From positions 6,556,452 to 6,620,451 of the forward strand of contig CM063294.1 of the NCBI GenBank assembly GCA_032173965.1: a stretch of DNA of 64,000 bases, in the 5' to 3' direction. Shown one piece after another: positions 1 to 13,000 of this stretch (the first letter of the stretch is position 1; every line of letters starts with the position of its first letter). Source of the stretch: Sitta carolinensis. Its lineage: Eukaryota; Chordata; Aves; Passeriformes; Sittidae. A model generated the notes under the pieces. The model did not search any database and had not been told where the DNA came from. It saw only the letters and a program-made list of their open reading frames with translations. A program made the position numbers and the translations under genes.

Positions 1-3000
1 TTATATAAAAACCAAACAACTGGAAATCATAAGGGCAGGTTTGAAACAGGGATAAAGTACAAGAAAGGAATTGGCTAATTTAAAGAACATTAATAACAGA
101 ACAGAACCTCATGTTGCTGAAATCTTATTCAGTATTCCTTAAATCTTATTCAATAGCTTTTGATATATGAGGTGTTTTTATACCAGTAGATTTTATAAAT
201 TTAAATAAGCGAGAAAAATATATTTGAACTATGATTAGCATTTCATTTTCAAAAATGCCTTGCAAGAATTTCCTGTGCTTTATCAAGACAGAGTTATGCC
301 ATCTCAGTTGATCTTTGGGCAAATTATGCCCGTTTGTGTATCCCTGGAGTTGTCATGTTATTTTAACATTCTGCAGCAACTCTCTTCTCCCTTGTCCCTG
401 CCTAGTCATTCCTCTTTCTTCTGTATGTGCCATTCAGCTCCTTGTACACCCTCAGTTGCTTTTCTTATCAGTTACATTGAAAAAACTTCTTGCATAAGTA
501 ACACTATTTAAGACTATGGAAAAAAAGATGATTGATCTGGCATATAGACAATTTAAAGGAATATAGGGTTTTCTAGTCCTTCTTAAAACCAGAAATCACA
601 AAATGTCTTCCTTTTATTTTCTGGCAAGGTCTTAGAACCTGAATCTTTAATTCTTTTGACTCTTCTGCAAGGTCATAGAACATATCTGTCTATTCTGTTT
701 TTTCTCTGTGGTCTTTTTGTGTCTTGTTTTAATCAGTGGTTTGCTTTACCACTGGTGAAGCACCATGGAGAATTAGCTGCTCCCTACTGTGGCAATGCTC
801 AGAGCTTTCAATGAATGACACAAGTTGGTGTTTTTTAAGTGATATGGGGAGGTACCAAGTGAGAAATCAGAACATAATCACTACCTCCTCAGAAACCTGC
901 TAGGAAGCCAAAATCAGAATATTTACACCAGTGGAAGAGCAAGGATGCTGTGGATGGGAGGGTTTGTGGTTAGTTAAATGTGTGTCTTACATGGTTAAAA
1001 TGCCATAAGAATTAGATGGTAAGCAGATAATCCAGAACCATCCCCAAGAACTGAGAGCTGCCATCAGTGTTGTCACTTTGACAAGTGGAAATTTGAATGA
1101 GAGATGTGTGGTGTAGGGAGCCTTTAACAAGGGTTTCAGAACAGAAGAGTGAAATGTGTTAAGTCCTGCGGGATGCAGGTGGATCCAGCCCAAGGTGCTG
1201 CAATATGAGGCAAGTACCAGCAGAGGTCATGGAAGCAGGGAGAAAGGCGTGGGAAAGGCGGATGGACTAAGGGATGAGAGGGATGAAAGGTAAGGGCTGC
1301 GAGGGAAACCAGACCATGCCGGAGTGCAGAGGACCAAGAAGAATCGAGCAGCTCACAAGCCTGTATAATATACTGCACTAATTGCTAACTTAATAAAAGT
1401 GTAACCTTCTGAGAGATAGTCCAGGTAATAAATGCAAGTTACAAGGTGCATCAAACTCCAGTGCAACATTATCTGCTAATAAGGTGTAACTAAGTCATCC
1501 AGTGGATGAAGGAATAATGGGGAAGGTATTTCAAAGATTAAATTCAAAAGCAAAGTACCGTTCATCCCAATAAAAAATAACAGGTTTGTAATAAAGACCA
1601 AATTTATCTTCAAGGAAAAAAAACTTGATGAAGATGAATTAAATTTGTTTATTCAGCCATCTGTTTGTAAAATTTCAACATCTATGTATGTAAAGTTCAT
1701 GCTCATATATACTAAAATTATTTTTATTTGGTTATTAACTTATTGAAATTAATTCTTTTGAAGATTGGGAAGGTTAAGTTTAATTACAAAGCAATTATCT
1801 TCTATTTATTTTTCAGGAGAAGCTTTTAAATGTCTGACTTATGTAAATATATCAGACTGTATGCTCTGTCCCATTTTTTAATAGGGTAAGTAAAGATAAA
1901 TGAAGACAAAAGATCGAGTCTACTTGTTATTGTTAATAATTTGACAGAGCTTTTACAAAAATAGTGGGGTTTTACTAAAGAAATGGAGCTTGAGCCAGGA
2001 AATGGGAATCCAAGTGGAAGAAGGAAAAGCTTACTCATCCCTAGATTTGTGACATCTCTTCCACTACATCAACAAAAACTATAGATCACTAGGATGTAAA
2101 AGTGGAATATTTTTAAATACCAAATGCAATACAGGGCAATTCTCCTAAAAGCCTTTACCATTTTAAATGGTACTTCAGTGATTTCTGTAAAATGAAGTCT
2201 AGCTCCTTTAGAGAAAAGTCTGTAGTTTTTAATAAATCTGCTGAAAGAATTGAGTCTGAAAGAATTGAGCCAAACACTTAAACAATGATCTCTCTGTTTT
2301 CAGGGCCACATTTCTGTGTTTATCTAGTTTGGGTGACATAATTTTCAGTCTCATTTACAAATGTATATTTTTTTTTTTTTTTGAGATTGCTCATCACCTG
2401 AACATGAGAAGTTGGAAGATTTGCCACATTTTAACTAGTGTTTAGATGCTGACAAAAATAGTCCACTTCTTTTTTTCTTTTTCATTTAATAAGAAAAGCT
2501 AATACATGTATAGATATATATTTTTGGTGGAACTGAGGTTGTGAATAGGAAGTCTGCATCATTAGAAGATCTTCAGTTATACTAGAATGATGTTGACTTG
2601 CTCTGTTTTGCTGACACTGCACAGGAAGAAAGGACCTAGCACTTGTCTACAGGATTTTTGAATAGAACTGGTCAGCCATAAATGCAAATATACCAGGACT
2701 CTAAAATGAGCAGTGAAAATGATCCCTAGACAGCTATTAAAAATTTGTGCTCTACAATCTGTCTTGTTGTGATAAAGATGGCAGGAGCAGAATCAATTGT
2801 AAGACCTTTCAGAAAAATGACAGGTTTCAGAGATAAATATGAATATCTGGAGGGTGGAGAAACTTTAAGTTAGAAAACTTAATTTCTGGCACTTCCTTTT
2901 CATATCTGTGTAGGCAGGCTTGGAGTGATGGCAGCTGTCATCAAGCTTGCATACTATAAGTGGCAATATGATCTAAAGAAAATTAGTATGTTCTGTGACT

Positions 3001-6000
3001 TCTAAGACTTCTGCTTGGGGTGTCTTTGATCCTAAGCTTTAATTGTAATTAATTGCTTATAAAGCTATACATTTTTAATTATTGCTTTTTAAAAAAACTA
3101 ATACAGTGCTTTTATAATGAGATTCAAAGTGATGGCTATCACAGCTTGCACAAAAATAATTCTGGGGAACTCAGTTGTATGACTGGGAAAATAACCTATA
3201 AGCTGTGCACTGATGAGATCCAAAATTAAACTTCAGGTGTTGCCCTGATCAAAATTTAAGCTTGTCAGCTATTTTAGAGGCAAAGAAGTGATCCATTAAA
3301 AGGGGGGTGGTGGTCACATAAATTTAGCAGTGGTTGATAGAGTAAACCACTTGGACTGAGGGCAGCACCAAGAGTCCTTGCAGGCTTTGTCAGCTGCTCA
3401 AGTTTTATAATCCTTTTTTAAACTCTTCTTCTGAAGCAAGAAATGCTTTATATCATGTATATCCATATCATCTGTATCAAAGATGTTGTGAAGCGACCAG
3501 CTAATTTCCACTTGAATTCATTATTTTTTTAATGAATACCTGTGTTAGGAAAAACAGTGAAGCATGAGAAATGCTGCCTGATGAGCCTTGATATGGGCAG
3601 TGGTCACACTGCTGGGACTGGGATTATTTTCAGCAGGTGTGGGCTTGTGATGTGTGATCCAGGAGTGCTCTCCCACTACAGCATCAGTACAGTTCAGACA
3701 GTTGCTCAGAAGAAATGATAGAAGCCCAGAATTTTTCATGCTGGTGCTTACAGGATAGCACACAGAACCCCGGGCACTCAGTGGTGTTGGGTAGCAGTGA
3801 TGCACTGTGGCACTGTTGCCATTTGCCTACAAATTCTTATTTCAAGAACAAGTAATAAGTAGCTCAGGCCCCTGTAACTTTGCTTTTTGACTGTTATGTC
3901 CTTGCACTTACAAGTAACTATATGTTCTCTCCCCCTGCATCCTCGGTGTATCTGCCCCTTTTCCTGTGCTCCAGGAGTAGCTTATGTGCTCCCATGGCTT
4001 CCACACTCAGATTTTTACTGCCTGAATTATATTTAGACAGCTGCCCCTCTCCCTCTGCCTGTGTGTCTCCACTGGAGTGATGTGTGTGCCCCAAACAGAA
4101 GGGATAAAACAATGTATGAGCAAAAATGGAAGTTTTCAGTTTTGAACAGGAGCAGAGCAGGCAGTCATAAACATCACTGAGGCATCACTGTTTTTTGACA
4201 TCTCTACCCGTCAAGAAATCTCAGAGAGGTCACAGACAAATGCTCAGATAATTTCTTTGAAATAAACCAGAAAGTGGAGATCTGAAAATAAAAAAAATCT
4301 GTTCAGCAAGTCTCATTAAAAAGTTTTGACCCAAAGTACATTTTATAGGCTAAAATATGTGGGTGAAAAAAAAAAAAAAAGAATTAGTGCCAGAGGCCTG
4401 TGACAGAACCTACTGAAACTTTACAAAGATGGGAGATTTCTATCACATCTTGTGATGCTTTGTGGATTTAAGTTTGAAAACTGGCAAACAATCTATCAAA
4501 GTTTGGGATGTGTCACTCAGAATAGGTGGATTCAGATAAAGATTCTGATTTGGTAGGTAAGATTTTTTTTTCCAGGGTGACTTGTGAGTAGAACCAGAAA
4601 AATAATTGGTGAAGAAAAGTTGCATCTGTATAAAATGGAGGGTAAATTTTACAAACTGTAGATTTTAATTTTCTCCAAAGCATTTCTGAGAACAATGTCT
4701 TTCAAAGGATGAAAGCTACAGTAATGATTGTTGCCTGGCACCAGTTAAAAGGATATTTTTTCATTACTTGGTTGGGATTTCTTGGGGGGATGATGGATAA
4801 AAATTCCTTATGAGTTTGTACTGCTATGCACCAAGAACGTGGGCTCTCCTGCAGGTACCATACCCTCAGGGTGGGTTACTGTGTGTTATCTTATATATTC
4901 AACTAATTCTTTGTATTACGGTGGGAAAATAGATTAAGTTTGAAGAAAGGACTGTTGTTAGCTTGGAATTTACCCTCCCTTTCCAGTGCAGCATTTTAAA
5001 AATGGACCAAATTTTGTCTGTTAGCCCAAACCTTTATTATGTGACCAGAGTAGTTGGTGAGTTGGATGTTCCTGGTGAAATGAGCTTGTAGGAAGCAGCT
5101 CAGAGTACTCAGTGACATAAATTTAAACCATAAAAAAAGCACAATAAATTAAAAAAATATCAAGGTCCACATGTGTATCTTCATGTGGCTCTTGGAGTTA
5201 AAAACATCCACCTAAACAATAGTCACATTAAGGTGATGTTTTTAAGGAGATAAAAAAATAGGAATGACAAAAGTACAGAATGAGTCAGAGCTAGCCAATG
5301 GGTAGAGCGGAGAATCCACCCCAGAGGGGAATGAAATTGGTTATGACTCAAGTGTCTGATCTACTGAGCTTCTGTTTAAGCTCTGACTTTAATGAGGAAA
5401 ACAATGGCAAGAACTTGAGCATTTAGGCTGCAGTCTAAAACCTACTGACCTTGACAAAATTATGCTTATTAATTTGAATGCGTGCTGAATTAACCTTGTG
5501 ATAAATAAACATAAGGACCTAAATAAAGAAGTGTGTTGAAATGTAGCCTGTCAGCCTGGTGAAATGCAAATGAAGAGGGCAGGACCTAGTTTATCAACTC
5601 ACCATCTCTTTGTCACCCTTTTACTATTTAGATCCCTGGTTACCAGATATAGTGAAGCAAATTTGTGCTTGACAAATTAATATTGATGAGGAAATGACTC
5701 ATGTTTTTTAACAATTTATAAGGAAGAGCATAGAGAAGGGTGCCTGATTTCATAAAGGTTTTACTCAACCCTATGCCATGGAGTTCCTGATGCTAAACCT
5801 CCTAGACACAGAGGAAAACCACCCCCTGCTCTTGAGAGCTCCTAGTGGCTTTCTCTCTGTGTTTTGATGACAGTCTAAACTCTGAAATTAATTTTCTTAC
5901 AATTATCCGTTTTTCAACTTGGTACAACTTCTGCTTTAAGAAAATAAAATAGAGGAATTAAATTTGATACTTGAATTTAATAACAAAAGTTTTTTCATTT

Positions 6001-7730
6001 TGATTGAGTTCAAAGCAAGTTGTAGAGAAATCCTTTTTGCAACCTGAACACTGCAGGTGGTGAACAAGCTCTCCCTGCCAAAAGCTCACCCTTTTTACAC
6101 AGACACTCCAACCTCTCTTTCTGATACCAATACATTAGCCAGTGAAGGTCACTGAATTTTCTTGTAGTGATTTATGACAAAATATGTTCTTTAACCATTG
6201 AGGAATGAGGAACAGTGAAAAACTTGTAAAATAAAAGCGGCAGCTCTGTAACTTTTGGGGTTTGGGTGGTTTTCCCCCAGTTACAGTTAAAATTGTGCTT
6301 GCTAATAGTAACACTGGCAGTATTTACATTAACCCGATACAGTTCTTTTTTTCTAGCTCATCCTCTTTTTTTACTGATTCTCTTTTTTCCCCTTTTCAGG
6401 AAACTGATTTTAAACTGATTTTGCTAAACAAGCTATAGCTTTACAAGTTCTTTAACCAGCAAGAAGGAAGGGAAAAGGAAATGTTTTCTTACAGAATCAG
6501 AATATAGGCCTCTGTTTACATTAACCCATGACAGTGAAAATCTTATTCCTGTTATTGACCATTAACTCCAATTTGTAGGGAAAACCCCTGCAAGTGAGCC
6601 CTTGTCTGTGAAGCAGGCTGCTTCCTACCTGGCTCACAGTCAGACAACTTGAAAAAAGGGTGCCTTAACTTGGCCCCCTGTCAAACCTCTTACTTTATCA
6701 ACAATTTTAAGATACATCTTCAAAACACATTTAGTTTGCAAAGGAAACTGGTGTTGAATTTCTCTCTCTGGGCATTTTAAACCCATTGTTTTGTTCTCTG
6801 TGCTAATGTTTTCCATTGGTTATGACAATCATTAATGTTCTACGAAGCTCTGAATTTGTTTGCTTAATGTCATTCCAAATCTGCTCCAAACAGCCCTGAA
6901 CCAGGCACAGCTGGCTGCCTGCCTGGAATGCTGACAAATATCAGTGTTCATGGGTGGTCAGCAGAGCAATGAGCTATGCACCACCCTCTGTAGAACATAC
7001 TGTGTTTTTGAAAGGTGTGAGGGCAAATGTATTTCTCTTTCAGGTGTTCCAGAATGTGAATGAGGTTTTATAGCTGGCAGTAGCTGAAATAGATTAACTG
7101 GTATGGCAAATAGAAGCTCTATTTTGTTTGAGCTTTGGACAGGGGCAGAGCAGAACACAACGACTTGTTTTCTGACAGAAAACTCCTTTTGCACCTCATA
7201 AATTAGTCAGTCAGTTAAGGCTTACTGCTAATGCACCAGAGTATACAGGAGGCCTTGATATGTGTATTACACCTGCCCTGCAGCACCCAGGGCTCAACCT
7301 GCAAACGGGCTAAACTGCTGCTTAACCACTCATGTAAAATGCTTCTTTACCCATGTGAAAGTATTTCTTTGCTTCTTCATTGGCTTGTTTGACTCTTTTT
7401 GCAGTTGCGGCTCTAATTTGTATTTTACTGGGTAGTGATGGTGACTAAGAAATATTTCATTATTATATTCATTTCATGAATTTTTAGAAGTACCTGGTAC
7501 TAAAAATGGGTAATGGAGTACATCATTTAAACTAATAATATCCTCTGAGATGGTTAGTCATGAGAATTTCCTGTGTTTGTCCAGATCAACTTATGCTTAA
7601 AAGAAATTAATATAAAGTTTCTAGCCAAAATTTTTTTGGGGAAAAAAAAAAGAAGAAAAAACGGTAAAAGAAATGAAAAAAAATCCAATTTGATGCATTA
7701 GTACAGCTGGCATACACTGAAGCTTTGAGG
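1..7730. other. Intergenic, 3' flank of GABRG2: nothing recognised
   Basis: AT-rich sequence with only short ORFs (under about 90 residues) that show no recognisable domains. Contains the small duplication at 2241-2269, short poly-T and poly-A runs near 2370 and 4368, and no RNA gene or transposon I can support. Confidence 0.7.
2241..2269 (+). repeat. Two-copy tandem repeat, 15-bp unit
   Basis: CTGAAAGAATTGAG occurs twice, separated by one T. A simple slippage duplication in intergenic DNA. Confidence 0.8.
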
Positions 7731-7805
7731 TCACAATGGATTGGGTTGCAAGGGACCTTTAGAATCACCAGGTTCCAAATCCCCTGCCGTGGGACTCCTT
7801 CCACT
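7731..7805 (-). mobile_element. CR1 LINE 3'-end fragment, left part
   Basis: The forward text attgggttgcaagggacctt, ccaggttccaaatcccctgc and ccttccact is the reverse complement of the conserved 3' end of avian CR1 retrotransposons. The fragment is 5'-truncated and old, and is interrupted after CACT at 7802-7805 by an inserted element. Confidence 0.8.
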
Positions 7806-8102
7806 TAGTTTATTTTCAAAGATAACAGCCTTCTAATTTGTTTTAGTATAGTGGAGTCAGTTCTCATGAATTGTAAGATAAACAAGGATCATGTTTGCAT
7901 TCCTTTGTAAGATATTTCACCTGATGGACTTCTCAAGTGACCAGTGGAGATGGAGAGGTGGTAACTTCTCTGTCCAATCTCTGATCACTGTCCAGAAACT
8001 GATAGATATGAGGTCAACAATAAACTGGAGACTTCCTTTCTTCTTCTCTGCCTGAAACCCTGTTGTGTGTGTTGCTGTGTGTTTCTATCTACTTCACAGT
8101 AA
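7806..8102 (+). mobile_element. Solo LTR-like element inserted into CR1 (about 297 bp)
   Basis: The CR1 text breaks at ccttccact and resumes at cactcgaccaggttgctcc, so CACT (7802-7805 and 8103-8106) is a 4-bp target duplication. The insert has LTR-like 3' architecture: AATAAA at 8019-8024 (gtcaacaataaactggag), then a GT-rich segment (tgttgtgtgtgttgctgtgt) and the end ctacttcacagtaa. Canonical TG/CA termini are degraded (TA...AA as read). There is no internal coding sequence. Assignment to a specific ERV class is not possible here; a 4-bp duplication would suit a class I element. Confidence 0.6.
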
Positions 8103-8150
8103 CACTCGACCAGGTTGCTCCAAGCCCTCTCCATGAAAACTTCCAAGGAT
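8103..8150 (-). mobile_element. CR1 LINE 3'-end fragment, right part
   Basis: Continuation of the CR1 at 7731-7805: gaccaggttgctccaagccc then aaaacttccaaggat, with a short internal deletion relative to the remembered consensus. It fades into unrecognised sequence after about 8150. Confidence 0.75.
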
Positions 8151-8567
8151 CTCAGATTCAACCAACAAGACACCAGAGCTCAATGCACCTTAGAGAAATC
8201 TCCTCCTTGAGAGCAGATCTTCCTAAAAGCCAGAGGAGGTAACAAAAGGCAGTGGCATGTTCAGGTCAGAAGCCAGCTTTGTCCATCAAGTAGTGATGCT
8301 TTAATGCCTGGCTTTGCCCGGGACAGAGGTCACTGAGCAGCACTCAGGGGTATTGGCTCAGGCTCAGAACTGTGTGAGTGGGAGCTCATGGCCCTCCACT
8401 TACTGAATTCCCTGACCTCTCAAGATATCCAAGTTTCAACTAGCTTGCAGCAGGTAATTTTTCTGAAAAGCAGGGTTTATTGCTATTATTATTTTTAGAA
8501 GCACTGTATTGACTTTGCTGCCGGCACTAGGTAGCAGGATAACAGCACTGTGACTCAAGAAAGGATT

Positions 8568-8623
8568 GTTAGCAGTCGGAGTAAATGATTGCTGTTAGCA
8601 TTCAGCTGGAATAAATGATTACT
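8568..8623 (+). repeat. Two-copy imperfect tandem repeat, about 26-30 bp
   Basis: gttagcagtcggagtaaatg plus attgct is followed by gttagcattcagctggaata plus aatgattact. The copies share GTTAGCA and TAAATGATT and differ by small indels. Confidence 0.7.
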
Positions 8624-11600
8624 GCCAAGAGACAGCTATACTGCAAGCTCTCAGCTGTTCTGCTTCAGACTCACTGCTTAGAGTGGAAGAGCCTTCCAAA
8701 ATCCTGCATGCAGTCTTCCAGAATGAGATTTCTACTCTTCCTGAGGAGTGAAAGAGGGGAAAAAATAAGTCTGTGTTTAATGTTTGGCATAAGGAAAAAG
8801 CAGTAGTAAGTTCAGCAGCCTGAGAAACAGTCCATGCTCTAGTTTGTTGCATTATAAAGCTGCTATCACTTATGTGTGGATTAGAGGAGAAAAAGATGGT
8901 GAGAGTTTAAAGGAGAGCCATGTTTGCTTGTGAATTTTTGAATGTGATACCGAATGCAATTGGCCACCTACAGACAGAATTCATTAATACAGAATTTTAT
9001 TTAATGTTGGAAGAGCAGGAATTTACTGAGCATGATTGAGGGAAAACATCCAGTCCATTTAACTCCTTTCACAGAAAATCTTTCTTTCAAAAGCTGCTAT
9101 GAATTTAGGAAAAGTGTAGGTCTCATAGTCATGGAATGGTGGCCTATTTCTCACCAAAAAATACCAAATAAATGAAATTTCTACAATGAAGCTAGAGAAT
9201 CACTTTGTATTGTCTCATTTATTGGGAATGACAAATTTTAAATATTCCAGTGAACACACAAAATGCAATCACGTGACCTTTTCAGCTTTAATCATGTGGG
9301 TAGAACACACAGTCCTTTGAAAACTGAATTCTCGCCGCCTAAAACGTGCACCTTTATTTTAGCTTGCAGTGTAGTTTTTAAAGAAAGCAGAGGTTGGACA
9401 AGGGCAGTGGCTGCCAGAGGGGGGGAGATGGTTTTTGTGGAGAAGGAACCTGCCTCTCCCAGCAATGTCACCTGCCCAAACAGCGTCCAGCTGCTGCCCA
9501 TGTCCTGGTGCTGAGGCCAGAGCCTCCCCCAGGGCTGCAGGGGTGGCTGCTGCTGCCTCGGGAGCAGCGGGATCCTGCTGCAGGAGGAGCAGGGAGCAGT
9601 GCACAGCTCCTGAGCTGCAACCGTTCACAGGCTGGGTCCTGTTCTGCTCTCTCGGAGCAGGCTCTGCTCATAAACTCAGCTCTGCAGAGCCCTGGGAAGA
9701 GCTGCAGGTACTTCTTGGGACAGAAATGTACCTGAGAGATTATTTCAGGTGTGCAGGAGGCAAGATAGGAACAAATAATGCAGGGAATCTTTAATAATGC
9801 AATACAAAATAATTCAGTATATGATTTGGTCTGACAAGAATCTGTCGAATTTGAGGATTTACCATTACCTCTAAGTAACATAATTATTTTTTTGAATTCT
9901 GCAAGAAAATAACTGTTAAATTGTACATGGAAAGTAACTGTCACTGTACACGCTCATTTGACCTTCTTTACAAAATAGAATTATCCCTGTTACAGCTCTT
10001 GGTTTCACTGCTATTTCCCATATTAATTTCCTGGGGTTTGTCATAAAAGGGTTTATTTTATTTGAACTTAAAATTATATTCCTGTCAAAATACCTTTTAT
10101 AATGATACAATGAATGTGCTTTTAAAGAACATGTTAATCTATAAGGCTTCTTTCTGAAGCTCTACAAGTATGAGAAGGCTGAACTTTTGGCTCTCATCTT
10201 GTGCCAGCTGAAAACCAGATAGAATATCTAGAAGAAAAGGAAATGCTTCAAAGGCCTTTCTGAGTGTACAAAATGTGTTGCACGCTTTGTCTTTTTCCAG
10301 AAAGATACTTGCCTGTTCTTCAGACTGAAAGCAGTCATCTGCTGGTGAGTGTTTAAGTGGCAATCTGAGATCACATATCAGCACCTGCTGGTCAGATTCA
10401 TTGTTCTTTGTGATTCACTGTCTCAAGTAATAGTATTTCAATCAATATATATTTGAAAACATTGTAGTCTTTCATAAAGAAAAAAATTTAGCCTCTTGAA
10501 AATGCCTTTAAATAGGAATATTTAAAGACCTTCTGGCCTATTATTCAGTGCACTTTGTATAATAAGACTTTACAGAGTAGCTAATGGTGTGTCCTTGTCT
10601 TTGAACTTGTGAAAAAAGACTTTAATAATTGTCCAGAATTCTTTCCTTCCTAGAGTATTTCAGCATATTCCTTTAACAAATATCCATGATCTACATTTTT
10701 CACTTTAGAAATACTGCAGGGTGGATTGCCAAGTTAAATCACAGGCAGCTCAGTTTGTACTCCTGAGATGTACTGTAACAGCCTTGAATCAGTATTGACT
10801 TCATTTCTCACTGTCTCATTGAAAAATGCATCCTTTTGATGTCTTGGTCAATTCTGAAGAATCCTAAGAATGGACAAGAGAGGAGGAGTAGCTCCTCTTT
10901 CTAAGCCATCATTTCCTTCCTATGAGGCAAAACTTCATTACATATTTGTTCCTCTTCTTTCAGTCTAACCTTGACCTTTTCAACCAAGTCTTTAATTCAG
11001 GATATTAATAATCTCACGATGTTCGCAATTTATGACCTTTTTGTACAGTTTGTTACACAACATGGAGAAAATTGATTTAAGGCTTTCTGAATACACAGTC
11101 CTCTGTGCAGGAGCCTACAGCCTGTTTTTCAAGGAACCACTCTGATGTTCTGTGACAATTCCCCTCTACTGAAAAAAATTGCAACTAGACCTTTTGACTC
11201 CTTTGTGCTTGCTCCCAAAGAATTTCAGATTATCAGCTGCAGGACTGGTGACTTAACTTTACAATTGTGTGTTTATTTCACTGGAGGCTCTCCAAAGAGC
11301 CAAAAATGCATTGCAAACTTTGTTAGCTTATGCAGGAAAGTGTGCTTTGGAATAGGGATTTTTAAAAATTATTATTTTATTTGTGAAGACCAACTGGATT
11401 TTCTCTTTTGAGTACGTCCACAAGTTACAATCTTTATTTGCTTTTAATACTTGGGATATTTGCAAATACTTCAACTGTTTTATGATGCAATGGTTGAAAA
11501 CTGGGCATTCACTGGCTGCCAATGTGCATGGCTCCAGGTGCACCTGAACCATGTATGCTCATATCTGCCTGCCTGCCAATACTCAATATTTGAATGAAGA

Positions 11601-12877
11601 AATTAGGTGCCCAAAATTCCTTCTTACAGTATAGACTGCTGTTCATGGTTTCCAGTATATCCACAGAATTAATTTTCCTTTCAGGTAATTCCTAGGATGT
11701 GTTCATGACATTTTTGTACCATTTGTCCTCAGTTGCCTTTTATTTCTATCTTGATTGTGAAGAATTGTTGCGTATGGACTTTTTTTTTTTTTTTAATTAT
11801 TTTTGTTTTGTTTTTCATGATGAATTATTAGAAGACCCCCCACAAACCCACAGCTCAGGAGGACATGAAAAACTCACTGTGCATTCTTAATGGCTGGAGA
11901 AGTTTTCTGTTGGAACCCAAGTGTGTGGAATCCAACCCACATTTGTGTGTGGGTCTGCCAAGCTGGCATTGGCATTACTGAATGCAGTGGCTGAGTAATC
12001 AATCTTACTTGTGATACAAACGCAGAAGTATGTTAAGATCATATTTATATGATGATGAATAGCAGAGAATAACTGATGAACCAGTATATTTATTTCTTCA
12101 CTGTAAAAGGCATTTTAGAAATCCTCTCCAGGCCCACAGTTAGAAACGCTCTCTTTATAGTGTTTTATGCTTTTCTCTTTTTCTGGTTTTAAAGGAATAC
12201 TATGTAGTATAATTCACTTGTCAATTTATATTTGCAGTGTTACAAAAAGCTCATAGCTTGATTTGAGAAAGACTATCCCATGTCCTGTCAAGTTTTGTTT
12301 CCTGGTCTGTAACCTTTATGGTTGCTTGTTACATGTGGTAAAGTAAGATATTTGACATAAAGGGCAGACCAAAACATAATGAATTTGACCTTATAAATTA
12401 ATAAATAGTATACAGAGACCAACATGACATCTGTGTGAAATTGTATTCCCAATTAAGAGATTGACTGTATTTTTTTTTTAATTTATATGCTTGCTATCAT
12501 TTTTTGGTAGACAGATTTTTTAACATGGAAGTTCTTGACAGAGAGCAGGGTGAAGTCTGCTTGTAAATAAAGAGGAACATGAGTTGGAATGTCAACTGAC
12601 TCATCTAAATAGTCAAATGCTGAGATGCAACACTGATGGAACTTTTGAAAATGTAAACTCTGTATTGATGAGAAAATGTGCCAGCAGGAGCTGTGCTGTC
12701 CTGGCATGGACAGCATAATCTGAGTGACACATCTCTGCTCTCTCCTGTGCACATCATGAAATAACTTGTAAGAAGTCCCACAGCTTGTCTGTACATGCTT
12801 CAGAGATATATATGGGTAGAGGAGGTAAAAAAAGTATAAACAAAAATATCCTAAAGCATCTATCAGTTTTAAACAAA

Positions 12878-13000
12878 GTTGTTTTGGTGTGGTTTTTTTT
12901 TTGGTTTTGTTGTTTTTTTTTTGTTTTTTTTTTTTTTTGGTTTTTTTTTGGGGGTTTTTTTTGGGTTTTTTTTTTTTTTTGGGGTTTGTTTTTTTTTTTT
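12878..13000 (+). repeat. 123-nt tract made only of G and T
   Basis: From 12878 to 13000 the plus strand contains no A or C: T runs of up to 16 separated by single G, GG, GGG, GGGG and GGGGG. It gives spurious Phe/Trp/Gly ORFs on plus and Lys/Pro ORFs on minus. It may be a diverged A-rich tail of a minus-strand retrocopy, but no body of such an element is recognisable next to it. Confidence 0.85.

Noticed and set aside
9121..9150. Possible second CR1 3' tip (catagtcatggaatggtggcc)
   Set aside because: Only about 20 bp resemble the CR1 terminal repeat and the sequence beyond does not continue the CR1 match.
9468..9944. 158-residue minus-strand ORF, with ORFs of 113 and 119 residues opposite
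   Set aside because: Several overlapping frames on both strands are open across the same GC-rich patch, typical of composition rather than coding.
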